Counted from the stretch's first letter, positions 1 to 7,152 are shown. The stretch: DNA of 11,507 nucleotides from Candidatus Njordarchaeum guaymasense (GCA_030587605.1 JAUQYT010000098.1:1-11507), one strand, 5' to 3'. Translations and numbers: made by a program. Notes: generated from the sequence alone by a model not told the origin.

Positions 1-87
1 TCACGCGCTGATGATACTGGGGAGAACACCATAAGCGCAATAGAAAGGAGGTTACTTCAGTCTAACAGCAAAATTGAAGCAGACTAA
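1..87 (+). CDS. C-terminal tail of an unidentified upstream protein (partial)
   Basis: The first reading frame is open from the first base to a TAA at 85-87. It encodes 28 residues beginning SRADDTGENT and ending NSKIEAD, and has no start inside the window. The residues are hydrophilic and the codons (ATA, AGG, GAA) resemble those of neighbouring genes, so this could be the end of a gene in the same operon as the zinc-ribbon protein that starts 29 nt later. I do not recognise the family. Thiolases often precede DUF35 genes, but this tail does not look like the usual thiolase C-terminus. A second frame also ends nearby, with TAA at 32-34, and could be the true upstream gene instead. Support is therefore weak. 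Confidence 0.35.
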   Translation, partial: SRADDTGENTISAIERRLLQSNSKIEAD

Positions 88-100
88 GAATTCTGGAAGA

Positions 101-105
101 GGAGG
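101..105 (+). promoter_or_regulatory. Shine-Dalgarno site of the DUF35 gene
   Basis: GGAGG lies 11 nt upstream of the ATG at 117, within the purine-rich stretch 95-110. The spacing is slightly long but supports 117 as the start. Confidence 0.55.
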
Positions 106-116
106 AAAGCAAGATT

Positions 117-611
117 ATGAGTAGCGTTGGTAAGAAAGTCGAAGAGAAGAAAGAGCAGTTTCTCGAGTTTCCTGGCAGGTGGAACATACCCTACATGCAC
201 TCAGCCGGAAAAGCAGCAACTAAATTCTTCAACGAGTTAAAGAACAAGAAGATAATGGGAATCAAGTGCCCTAAGTGTAACAGAGTTCTCATGCCACCTA
301 GGAATTTCTGCGAAAGATGCTTCGTTCCGACGACCGAGTGGGTTGAAGTCAAAGATACAGGAGTAATCCTAACATTCACGATATGCTATGTTCAATTCAC
401 AGGGCTACCTAAACCACCATACGCAATAGGCGGCATAAAGCTCGACGGGGCCGACACAGGCTTGTTTTGGTTCATTGGAGGCATGCCCCTTGGGAACCAG
501 AAGGAAGACTTCAAGAAGATGCCAATAGGCTCGCGAGTCAAAGCTGTCTGGAACGAAGAGAGAAAAGGAGCCATGAGTGACATCAAGTACTTTAAGCCTA
601 TCGAGAGCTAA
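117..611 (+). CDS. Zn-ribbon / OB-fold protein (DUF35 family), acyl-CoA-binding thiolase partner
   Basis: This 164-residue protein has the layout of the DUF35 (Zn-ribbon domain-containing OB-fold) family. An N-terminal helical segment (about 1-45) is followed by a rubredoxin-like zinc ribbon with two CxxC knuckles, C51-x2-C54 and C65-x2-C68. A beta-rich OB fold follows (about 72-162), containing the family-like stretch LPKPPYAIGGI near 97-107. In archaea, family members bridge thiolase and HMG-CoA synthase or assist other acyl-CoA condensing enzymes, holding the CoA-linked intermediate. No thiolase is visible here; it could lie upstream, outside the window. All four cysteines are present and the length is normal, so the protein looks intact. 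The family is confident; the particular thiolase pathway served is not known. Confidence 0.88.
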   Translation: MSSVGKKVEEKKEQFLEFPGRWNIPYMHSAGKAATKFFNELKNKKIMGIKCPKCNRVLMPPRNFCERCFVPTTEWVEVKDTGVILTFTICYVQFTGLPKPPYAIGGIKLDGADTGLFWFIGGMPLGNQKEDFKKMPIGSRVKAVWNEERKGAMSDIKYFKPIES

Positions 612-687
612 TAGAATTAGCGAGAAGAGAGCTAGGATAGATGAAAGAGAACTTCGAGCTCGTGGCATGGTAATTAGTGCCGAATAT

Positions 688-748
688 CTCCTTTTTCTAT
701 TGGCTTGTCAACATTTCTCTTTTCCTTTTTCTGTAATCTCTTTCTCAG
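688..748 (+). terminator. T-rich stretch, probable archaeal terminator after the DUF35 gene
   Basis: The 241-nt gap 612-852 holds no convincing gene. Its middle is pyrimidine-rich, with repeated runs of four or five T (around 692, 723 and 731). Oligo-T runs without a strong hairpin are a typical archaeal termination signal. Nothing else was recognised in this gap. Confidence 0.4.
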
Positions 749-876
749 TTCTCATATTCCGTCTCTGAACAGGGGAAACTGGTTTTCGCCTTAGTGTTAT
801 CGATTTGGGACAGAATTCATAACGAAGCATAGTCACTTTTACTATCACATTCATGTTCTGTAGCTGGATGCTGGCA

Positions 877-885
877 GGAGGGGAG
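877..885 (+). promoter_or_regulatory. Shine-Dalgarno site fixing a TTG start for the KaiC-like gene
   Basis: GGAGGGGAG ends 6 nt before the TTG at 892. Neither in-frame upstream ATG (853 or 868) has a comparable motif, so this site selects the TTG. Confidence 0.7.
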
Positions 886-891
886 CTGAAC

Positions 892-2322
892 TTGAGCTTA
901 GGGAGAGTTCAAACAGGTACTGATGCCCTTGACGAGATTACTGAGGGAGGTTTCCCTCGGGGCAGTTTGATCATTTTGGCTGGTAACCCTGGTTCAGGAA
1001 AAACTGTTTTTGCCGCTAACTTTCTCTGCAAAGGTACTCGTTTGAACGAAGTTGGAGTGTTCGCCTCTTTTGTTGAGAGTAAAGAGAACTTTGCCGTTAA
1101 TATGTCTAAGCACTTCGGCACCGACTGTGAGGAATGCATTCGCAGTGGAAAAGTTGTATTCCTTGACTTAGCCACCTTGAGAGAAGGAGGCGCCCCCACA
1201 GTATTGCAGACAATTTTGGATAAGGTGGAAAGAACGGGGGCAAAACGGTTGGTCATGGATAGCTACTCGGCGCTTTCTCTTGCCTTTGATCGAAAGCTAG
1301 ATGCGCGGGTCATTATTCAGACGATTCTTGGCAAGGTAGTGAGGCACCTTGGATGCACGACAATCTTAGTTGTTGAGATCCCCTTTGGCGAGAACCACGT
1401 CGGAACAGGAGTAGAGGAATTCATAGCTGATGGCGTGATAAAGCTAGGCGCAGACGTGCTTGATGGACGACTTCTCAGAACACTCGAGGTCGTGAAGCTC
1501 AGAGGGACAAGACTTGCTGAAAGGAAACTCCTTTTCACGCTTGAAGGAGGGATCAAAGTCCTCCCACCGTTCAGAGTGTTCCCCGTTGATAAACCACAGA
1601 GATTCAGACCCATACCAGACCCGCCAGGCAGATTCTCAACAGGATCCGAGCAACTAGATCGCATACTGGGTGGCGGCTATCCCATATTTTCGACAGTTCT
1701 ATTCGAAGTCGAGAGTGGCGTCACAACCGTTCAGTCTCAACTGGTCTTAGCTCAGACGGTTCGGAACTTCATGGCAAAAGGGAGAACCGGCATAATGATC
1801 CCCTCCTCTGGAGTGGACTACAAGGTTCTGAAACCACAAGCCCTGAGGGTTGGCTTCACAGAAGAGGAGGTCAACAGGCAGCTAAGGATATGTATTCTTC
1901 GCTCCTCAGAAACGGCGAAGGAGCCGTACCTCGTTGCGCTCGACGGAGAGAACATTGAACAAGATAACCAGCGAATCAGCGAGCTTGAAGACGATCGCAT
2001 GAAAGAAACCAAGCAACCTCTGGTATCCGCAACTGCATACGACCCAAGAATAGCGATCTACGGACTGGATGCCGCAATGAAAATGGCAATGATAGAAGCT
2101 GCCAGAGTAAGACAAAAAGGAAATCTAGCGATAACGGTGCTCAGACCTGGCTATGGCGCAGCCTCTGTGATACTAGGGGAGGTAGTCGATGTGCACCTCA
2201 AGATCGCTGAAAGGCACGGGGCTGTAGTTCTATACGGTATCAAACCGAGAACAAATCTGTATGTTGTAGAAATGGATACGTCAAGAGGGTATTCTGTGCC
2301 GAAACTCACGTCAGTGGTTTAA
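892..2322 (+). CDS. KaiC/RecA-like ATPase, two domains, second domain degenerate
   Basis: This is a 476-residue protein when started at TTG 892, which follows an excellent SD and gives the N-terminus MSLGRVQTG usual for archaeal KaiC-like proteins. An in-frame ATG at 853 would add 13 residues. The first domain (about 1-230) has an intact Walker A, GNPGSGKT at 31-38, a Walker B-like KRLVMDS ending at 124, and the KaiC signature VEEFIADGVIKL at about 174-185. The usual paired catalytic glutamates appear as VE (61-62) instead of EE. The second domain (from about 248) starts like a KaiC repeat (STGSEQLDRILGGGYP), but the P-loop position reads ESGVTTV and lacks the GKT lysine. Archaeal relatives are thought to act in signalling or regulation, and no clock function should be assumed. 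The client is unknown and no partner gene is adjacent. Confidence 0.87.
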   Translation: MSLGRVQTGTDALDEITEGGFPRGSLIILAGNPGSGKTVFAANFLCKGTRLNEVGVFASFVESKENFAVNMSKHFGTDCEECIRSGKVVFLDLATLREGGAPTVLQTILDKVERTGAKRLVMDSYSALSLAFDRKLDARVIIQTILGKVVRHLGCTTILVVEIPFGENHVGTGVEEFIADGVIKLGADVLDGRLLRTLEVVKLRGTRLAERKLLFTLEGGIKVLPPFRVFPVDKPQRFRPIPDPPGRFSTGSEQLDRILGGGYPIFSTVLFEVESGVTTVQSQLVLAQTVRNFMAKGRTGIMIPSSGVDYKVLKPQALRVGFTEEEVNRQLRICILRSSETAKEPYLVALDGENIEQDNQRISELEDDRMKETKQPLVSATAYDPRIAIYGLDAAMKMAMIEAARVRQKGNLAITVLRPGYGAASVILGEVVDVHLKIAERHGAVVLYGIKPRTNLYVVEMDTSRGYSVPKLTSVV

Positions 2323-2450
2323 CGCTGGAAGACCACCTGACAATTCGCTCTGACCTTGCCCCAGACATGGAACAAGAGGTCAACAAGTGAATACGGAATC
2401 CGCGCGGGCAAACCTTGAAATATGAGAAGAGGAAAAAAAGAGTTCTTATC

Positions 2451-2456
2451 GGAGGT
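2451..2456 (+). promoter_or_regulatory. Shine-Dalgarno site fixing a TTG start for dehydrogenase copy 1
   Basis: GGAGGT ends 8 nt before the TTG at 2465. The TTG at 2456 overlaps the motif itself and so cannot be the start served by it. Confidence 0.7.
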
Positions 2457-2464
2457 TGGAATAC

Positions 2465-3544
2465 TTGCCCATTCGTGTTGGAATCATAGGATGCGGCTTT
2501 GCTGGCTGCATGCACGCAGTCGCATACCGCCCGCATATAGATCAAGGTAACGTGGAAATGGTAGCCGCATGTGATATCGATGGAAAAGTTGCAGGCACGA
2601 TGGCCAAAGAATATGAAATGGATGCTCAATACGATAATTGGCATGACGTCATAAATAGGAAAGATATTGACGCCGTGTCGATCTGCTTGCCTCACTATAT
2701 GCACGCGGAAGTCACAATCGCAGCTGCAAAGAGCGGAAAGCATGTTCTATGTGAGAAACCGATGGCGACCTCACTGGAGGACTGCGACAAGATGATAAAG
2801 GCAGCAAAAGGCGCGAAGGTCAAGCTGATGATAGCGGAGACCTACAGGTTCATGCCTACGATGGTTAAGATCAAGGAAATCATTGATAGCGGCAAGATAG
2901 GCGAAGTATTCTTTGCGCGAGGCTCCGAGTGTCTCAATGAAGTTCCAAAGCTGATGGAACCAGATACATGGCACTGCACTCCGGACAGAGCCGGGGGTGG
3001 AGTCTGGTTTGATGCAGGTGTTCATATCTGCTCCGCGTTCAGATACGCGCTGGGAGATGTGGACACAGTACGAGCTGGTCTACTTGAGCATGTTGTAGTC
3101 AAGGAGAAGGAAGACGACAACGCAATAGTTCTAATGAGATTCAGGAAAGGGACCGTCGGGGAAGCCTTTCTGAGTGAGACTATTGGCAGTCCTGCATTTA
3201 TCAGGTTTGAGTTCTATGGAACAGAAGGGACGATTCTCATGGACACGACATGGGAGCAGCCAATAAAATTCTTTTCTGGCAAAGGAGAGAATCCTTCAGA
3301 GGAATGGGAAAAACCGGAAGTTGAACACTTGCCGATGCCGCAGTTCTATACCTTGTCCTTCAGAGAAGAAGTGAAAGAATTTGTGGATTCCATCGTCAAC
3401 AACAGGGAACCGAAATATCGTGGCGAAGAAGGCAAGGTAGCCGTCGAAATGGCGCTCATGGGAGTCTTATCAGCAAGAGCTGGAAAAGTGGTTAAGCGTA
3501 CCGATCTCTACACTCCAATGGCAAGAAAGATGGGGATCAAGTAA
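2465..3544 (+). CDS. Gfo/Idh/MocA family oxidoreductase (copy 1)
   Basis: This is a 359-residue NAD(P)-dependent sugar, polyol or inositol dehydrogenase-type enzyme. The N-terminal Rossmann fold has GIIGCGFAG at 6-14 and an acidic residue at the end of beta-2 (D37 in CDID), which favours NAD. The family EKP motif is at 97-99, with its lysine expected at the active site. The C-terminal alpha/beta domain begins around 125 and carries AGGGVWFDAGVH (176-187), including the canonical D183 and H187. Start TTG 2465 is chosen by its SD. It is most like copy 4 at the right edge: both have a GDVD segment after the catalytic motif, EDDNAI or AEDNAI, and PEVEH. Its stop lies 6 nt from the stop of the convergent transporter gene. 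Substrate is unknown; length and motifs look intact. Confidence 0.93.
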   Translation: MPIRVGIIGCGFAGCMHAVAYRPHIDQGNVEMVAACDIDGKVAGTMAKEYEMDAQYDNWHDVINRKDIDAVSICLPHYMHAEVTIAAAKSGKHVLCEKPMATSLEDCDKMIKAAKGAKVKLMIAETYRFMPTMVKIKEIIDSGKIGEVFFARGSECLNEVPKLMEPDTWHCTPDRAGGGVWFDAGVHICSAFRYALGDVDTVRAGLLEHVVVKEKEDDNAIVLMRFRKGTVGEAFLSETIGSPAFIRFEFYGTEGTILMDTTWEQPIKFFSGKGENPSEEWEKPEVEHLPMPQFYTLSFREEVKEFVDSIVNNREPKYRGEEGKVAVEMALMGVLSARAGKVVKRTDLYTPMARKMGIK

Positions 3545-3550
3545 GCGGCA

Positions 3551-4990
3551 TTATTTTTCTAGTTCCTTTCTTCTATGTTCCATCTTGTTGCGCAGATTCT
3601 CCGCGTCGCCTGGGTATGTTCTGTATACGAAGGTATAGAAAATTAGGCAGAGAGCCCAGGGAATAAAAGCGATCAAGAACATCGCCTGAGCAAGCGCTAA
3701 CATGTTCACTGCTTTGACGGCATCCGGCAAACTGGAGATTAACACTCCCTCGGGAACTCGAATGTAGCCGAAGGCCTCCGCCACTAGACCCACGAGGAAA
3801 GTTCCAACCGCCCCCGCAGAGCCTTCAATCATCGTGTCTACCGAGTATACTGTGCTCCTGATTTCCGGTTCAAAGATTTCGCTGAAGATCGGGCTATTGC
3901 ACCCATTTGCGCACCATGATATGAGGAAACCCGTCAAGGCTCCCGCTACCGTGTAGAGTAGTATTGAACTCGTATTCATAGGGATCAGTAGGAACATTAC
4001 GAAGGTCATTGGTATGCCTGAGAATACCGAGATTTGGGCGATGAGAATTCTGCCGCTTCGTGGACGCCATCTCGCCGCTCTGTCGCCAATTATCCCTCCG
4101 AAAAGGGTTCCAAGAGCCGTCCCCACGATCATCATTGCAAGTACTATGCCTGACGTTCCCGAATCGAATCCTATGAACTGAAGCCAAGTGACGAGGAATA
4201 GGAGACCAGTCCATGGGATTGACCCCACGACTCCCTGCACAAGTATCAAGGCAAATGTTCGATTTGTTAGGATCTTCCTGTAATCGGATCTCTTCGCCCT
4301 GTACCTCTCAGCTTTCTGGAGCGTTAGAGCCTTCACAAGTTCAGGTTCCAACCCGCCTCGCAGAGGGTCCTTGCTGAATATTAGCACAATAGTACCAGTA
4401 AGAAAACTTGCAATGCCCCATACGATGAGAACCAATCTCCAGCCTTCAGTGGTATAGCCAAAGACCGTCATCTCGGCAAAGCCTGCTACGCTTGTCGCGA
4501 AGATAACCCCCACGATGGCTCCAAACAACCCTCCCAGCCCCAGTATACCGAATGACTTTCCCCTTTTTTCTGGCGGATAGTAGTCTGCAACCAACGATTG
4601 AGTTGTCGGTACGATCACCGCGAGACCCACCGCGGTAAACAGTTGCCAAATTAGCAAATCGATGGTCTGAACAGCGAGCCCAGTTAATATCGTGAATAAA
4701 CCCCATATGAAGCATCCAATGGAGAGTACTCGTCTTCTTGAAGACCTGTCACTCCACCAACCCCACACCGGCGCCATTAACGACTGAAGCATTCTACTTG
4801 CCGTGTACATTCCTCCGAGCTCTGCAAGGCCCGGGTTGATCTTGCTACTCTGTATTTGCGGGTAGAGTTGCGGAATCATTGCAGTGTCCCCAGCATTGAC
4901 CAAATTGGCGAAACTTATGGTCGAGAGTGTCCGCACTCTACTAGGCGCTTTGAGTTGCGGCTCACTCTTGCTGGGTTTCTTTTTTGACAA
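3551..4990 (-). CDS. Major facilitator superfamily transporter
   Basis: This 479-residue integral membrane protein has about 12 hydrophobic helices. MFS motif A appears after helix 2 (GWWSDRSSRRR, about 77-87) and in reduced form in the second half (GGIIGDRAARWR, 298-309), as expected for a duplicated 6+6 fold. A third family signature, PPEKRGKSFG (139-148), lies in the loop after helix 4, and a long charged central loop (about 207-243) separates the halves. Both termini are charged and probably cytoplasmic. The start is TTG 4990, preceded by an AGGAGGA motif at 7-nt spacing. It is divergent from the PIG-L deacetylase gene and convergent with dehydrogenase copy 1, so import of a sugar-like or aminosugar-like compound is a reasonable guess. 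The family is confident; substrate and direction of transport are not determinable. Confidence 0.92.
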   Translation of the reverse strand: MSKKKPSKSEPQLKAPSRVRTLSTISFANLVNAGDTAMIPQLYPQIQSSKINPGLAELGGMYTASRMLQSLMAPVWGWWSDRSSRRRVLSIGCFIWGLFTILTGLAVQTIDLLIWQLFTAVGLAVIVPTTQSLVADYYPPEKRGKSFGILGLGGLFGAIVGVIFATSVAGFAEMTVFGYTTEGWRLVLIVWGIASFLTGTIVLIFSKDPLRGGLEPELVKALTLQKAERYRAKRSDYRKILTNRTFALILVQGVVGSIPWTGLLFLVTWLQFIGFDSGTSGIVLAMMIVGTALGTLFGGIIGDRAARWRPRSGRILIAQISVFSGIPMTFVMFLLIPMNTSSILLYTVAGALTGFLISWCANGCNSPIFSEIFEPEIRSTVYSVDTMIEGSAGAVGTFLVGLVAEAFGYIRVPEGVLISSLPDAVKAVNMLALAQAMFLIAFIPWALCLIFYTFVYRTYPGDAENLRNKMEHRRKELEK

Positions 4991-4997
4991 ACCCTAG

Positions 4998-5004
4998 TCC
5001 TCCT
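4998..5004 (-). promoter_or_regulatory. Shine-Dalgarno site fixing a TTG start for the MFS gene
   Basis: On the minus strand AGGAGGA lies 7 nt ahead of the TTG at 4990-4988, ideal spacing for translation initiation. Confidence 0.7.
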
Positions 5005-5046
5005 GAAGAAATCGCCTCGCTCCCATCGAAAGATTTTACGAAGGGG

Positions 5047-5057
5047 CTATATGTTTT
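5047..5057 (-). promoter_or_regulatory. Possible TATA box of the MFS gene
   Basis: On the minus strand the sequence reads AAAACATATAG, about 57 nt ahead of the TTG start. A transcript starting about 25 nt downstream would have a leader of roughly 30-35 nt that includes the SD. This is placed by eye. Confidence 0.35.
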
Positions 5058-5063
5058 GAACCC

Positions 5064-5072
5064 TTTAATAAA
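5064..5072 (+). promoter_or_regulatory. Probable TATA box of the PIG-L deacetylase gene
   Basis: TTTAATAAA is a good archaeal TATA-like element in the divergent intergenic region. It predicts transcription starting near 5095, ahead of every candidate start codon of the deacetylase gene. It lies within 20 nt of the transporter's candidate box, so the two genes may share a control region. Confidence 0.45.
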
Positions 5073-5137
5073 CCACACTCTTCACCATCCATTTCTCACG
5101 CGACCGAGCTTGTTGTGCCAGTGGAACTGGGTAAGAG

Positions 5138-5980
5138 GTGAAGACTACACTTTTTAAGCAAGTACCGCTAGAAGATCACGAGCAATTGGGAGTTTTCATA
5201 AGAGTCAAGGAGTCGATGATGCTTATGGTTAGGAATGATCCTGGAGAAGGATTGTCCAAATTCGGGAAGCTTAGGTCACCAACTATTTTTGAAGAGCAGG
5301 TTCAGCAGATTTTGTCTATTCAGGCGCATCCTGATGACACTGACATAGCTGCTGGAGGAACCGTGGCTAAGCTAACTAAGATGGGCAAGAAGGTTACGTA
5401 CCTTCTGCTTACAGATGGTCGCCACGGGGTCGCAGACCCAGAGATAACCGCATCCCAAGCCATAAAGACGAGGCAGGAGGAACAGAAGAGGGCAGCCAAG
5501 GTCCTCGGCGTGGAGAACGTGATTTTCCTAGACTACAAGGATCAACATATGGATTCGTCCCTTGAGCTAAGGAGAAGGTTGATCGGTCTCATACGTGATA
5601 TCAGGCCGGACATAGTGTTTACGTTTGATCCGTGGAGACCATACGAAGGAAACAGGGATCACAGGCACACTGGAATGATGGCATTGGAGGCAGCAGGTTT
5701 CGCTTACGACATGTTCGAGTATCCTGAGAAAGACGCAGAGCCACACATGGTTCTCGAAATGTATCTCTTCCACCCCTTCCTACCAGACACTTGGATTGAC
5801 ATAACTGACACAATTGACCTGAAGTTGGAGGCCATTCGCCAACATGAGACGCAGCTCGGAGACGAGATCGCCAAGATCATCAAGGAAAAGAATGCAAATG
5901 AGGGGAAGGCAATCAAGAGACCCTTTGCTGAAGCCTTCAAGTGTCTCAGAAGAGGCTTTCCATGGGTCTGGGACGGGTAG
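5138..5980 (+). CDS. PIG-L / LmbE-like metal-dependent N-deacetylase
   Basis: The family hydrolyses N-acetyl groups from aminosugars and their conjugates (GlcNAc-PI, GlcNAc-inositol, chitobiose, bacillithiol or mycothiol precursors) using zinc. From the GTG at 5138 it has 280 residues. The fold begins at ILSIQAHPDDTDIAAGG (58-74), where H64 and D67 are the expected zinc ligands and D66 the general base. DHRHTG (174-179) supplies the third ligand histidine, and RQHETQ (234-239) matches the conserved C-terminal histidine motif. The start is uncertain: GTG 5138 has no spaced SD, whereas AAGGAG at 5207-5212 sits 6 nt before ATG 5219, which would give 253 residues, closer to the usual family length. 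It is divergent from the MFS carrier, suggesting uptake followed by deacetylation. The actual substrate is unknown. Confidence 0.9.
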   Translation: MKTTLFKQVPLEDHEQLGVFIRVKESMMLMVRNDPGEGLSKFGKLRSPTIFEEQVQQILSIQAHPDDTDIAAGGTVAKLTKMGKKVTYLLLTDGRHGVADPEITASQAIKTRQEEQKRAAKVLGVENVIFLDYKDQHMDSSLELRRRLIGLIRDIRPDIVFTFDPWRPYEGNRDHRHTGMMALEAAGFAYDMFEYPEKDAEPHMVLEMYLFHPFLPDTWIDITDTIDLKLEAIRQHETQLGDEIAKIIKEKNANEGKAIKRPFAEAFKCLRRGFPWVWDG

Positions 5981-6009
5981 GAGAATCTCGTTCAGACATG
6001 GATACCGCT

Positions 6010-6050
6010 CTTCTAGTTTTCTCCAAGAAGATGGCGCGCGCTACTAGAAG
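6010..6050. repeat. 8-bp inverted repeat, possible stem-loop
   Basis: CTTCTAGT (6010-6017) and ACTAGAAG (6043-6050) are perfect inverted copies separated by 25 nt that include a GCGCGC palindrome (6034-6039). It lies 30 nt past the deacetylase stop. It may be part of the 3' end structure of that transcript, or chance. Confidence 0.3.
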
Positions 6051-6068
6051 CACAAGTACGCCTGTTTT

Positions 6069-6090
6069 AAGGCTTACAGCCTTCTTTTTC
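6069..6090 (+). terminator. Hairpin plus T-run terminator after the deacetylase gene
   Basis: AAGGCT (6069-6074) and AGCCTT (6078-6083) form a perfect 6-bp stem with a 3-nt loop, followed directly by CTTTTTC. It lies about 90 nt after the stop at 5980, in a 217-nt gap between convergent genes. The layout is like an intrinsic terminator for plus-strand transcription. The rest of the gap has only a short GCTAG/CTAGC hairpin at 6159-6171 and no convincing gene. Confidence 0.55.
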
Positions 6091-6197
6091 TGCCACTAAG
6101 GTAGAGCATGGACAATCGGAGGTTTTCTCGGATCCTTCTTGTCAGGCCCTCTCTTCTTGCTAGCATCTAGCTCTTCTGTCCTTCTCCCCAATCAGCG

Positions 6198-6887
6198 CTA
6201 GGTCTCTTTTCTGGACGCTAGTATTATGAGTATGTAGAGGATCCTTACGAAGATGTTGAAGAAGTCCAAGAACAGATTCACAACGCCAGCTACCCATTCC
6301 TCTTCACTTAACTTGTTCTTTATTATGTTTATGTCATAGGCTACCAAGGGAACAAAGACGATGACAACGATGATCGACACAACCAGTGTAAAAGATGTTG
6401 TTGGGAAGAGAAAGTTCACGAGTGACACTATGATGGCGAAGATGAGAAGCCCAAATACCCAGTTTCCCCATTGAGCTAAGTCTCTCTTCGTAATCCACCC
6501 GATGAGTGCAGGGAAAAAGAATATTCCCCCGGTGATCGCCAGCGCGACTGCGATGTCCACGTCAAGCAGCAATGCGATTGACACCAATGGACTTATGAAC
6601 GCGCCGCTGACAAGACCGAACAACGTGAGCAACAGAATCTTCGACACAGGGTTATGACGCGATGACCAGACACACAAGAACCCCAAGAGGATCATTGCAA
6701 TTGTTAGAACTATCATCGTGATGAGCCAATTGGATACGAAGATCTGGTTCAGTAGATCTGTGTACCATGGCAACCATGCACCAATAATTATTTTCCCTAG
6801 AACGTAGGATGAAACCGCCATGCATGACATCGTCCAGAAGAACCCCAACATAACCTTGTAAATGATATTGCCCAATTCTACCCTCAT
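6198..6887 (-). CDS. Bax inhibitor-1 / YetJ family membrane protein
   Basis: This 229-residue, very hydrophobic protein has about seven membrane helices and the hallmarks of the BI-1 (UPF0005) family. TKRDLAQWGNWVFGLL (133-148) matches the conserved segment before helix 5. AYDINIIK (183-190) and LFLDFFNIFVRIL (205-217) match the C-terminal signature. D185 and D208 correspond to the aspartate pair that gates the pH-sensitive calcium leak in Bacillus YetJ, so a proton-sensitive cation leak function is plausible. The ATG at 6887 is preceded immediately by AAAAGGGG, too close for ordinary SD spacing, so initiation is uncertain. The gene is convergent with the deacetylase and divergent from dehydrogenase copy 2. 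No link to the sugar genes is evident. Length is normal and nothing appears broken. Confidence 0.85.
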   Translation of the reverse strand: MRVELGNIIYKVMLGFFWTMSCMAVSSYVLGKIIIGAWLPWYTDLLNQIFVSNWLITMIVLTIAMILLGFLCVWSSRHNPVSKILLLTLFGLVSGAFISPLVSIALLLDVDIAVALAITGGIFFFPALIGWITKRDLAQWGNWVFGLLIFAIIVSLVNFLFPTTSFTLVVSIIVVIVFVPLVAYDINIIKNKLSEEEWVAGVVNLFLDFFNIFVRILYILIILASRKET

Positions 6888-7052
6888 CCCCTTTTCGGAT
6901 TGTTAGTTGACATGATGATTAGTTTAGTCTGACGCTTACTCGCATTCGCCTCAAACCTGGCGCGGTTTTAGATGCGTCGACACGAAACACTAAATGCACG
7001 CCGAGCGCGCTGAACGCTATTCCTTCCATTTCTGTAATGTCATCCTCGTTCC

Positions 7053-7061
7053 TTATATATT
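7053..7061 (+). promoter_or_regulatory. TATA box of dehydrogenase copy 2
   Basis: TTATATATT is the strongest TATA-like element in the window. Transcription would be expected to begin around 7083-7088. It lies inside an open frame that extends upstream to an ATG at 6994, so that upstream ATG is unlikely to be used. Confidence 0.6.
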
Positions 7062-7152
7062 AAGACCTCTGGATCAGAGTTTGACAATGTCGTTTGATAG
7101 AGTACTCCAATTAGTAGAGACAAATCTGCAAAGAATGAGAGGAAGAACTACT

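Noticed and set aside
577..768. 63-residue plus-strand frame overlapping the end of the DUF35 gene
   Set aside because: It overlaps a confident gene, has no SD, and its second half is only the translation of a T-rich stretch better explained as a terminator.
2319..2390. Short open frame past the KaiC-like stop, ending LAPDMEQEVNK
   Set aside because: The residues look protein-like, but the frame overlaps the KaiC-like gene end out of phase. Its only ATG (2367) gives 7 codons, and the KaiC-like C-terminus already looks complete, so a frameshift is not needed.
2306..2743. 145-residue minus-strand frame antisense to dehydrogenase copy 1
   Set aside because: It lies largely opposite a clear gene, is rich in Cys and His without pattern, and has no recognisable domain.
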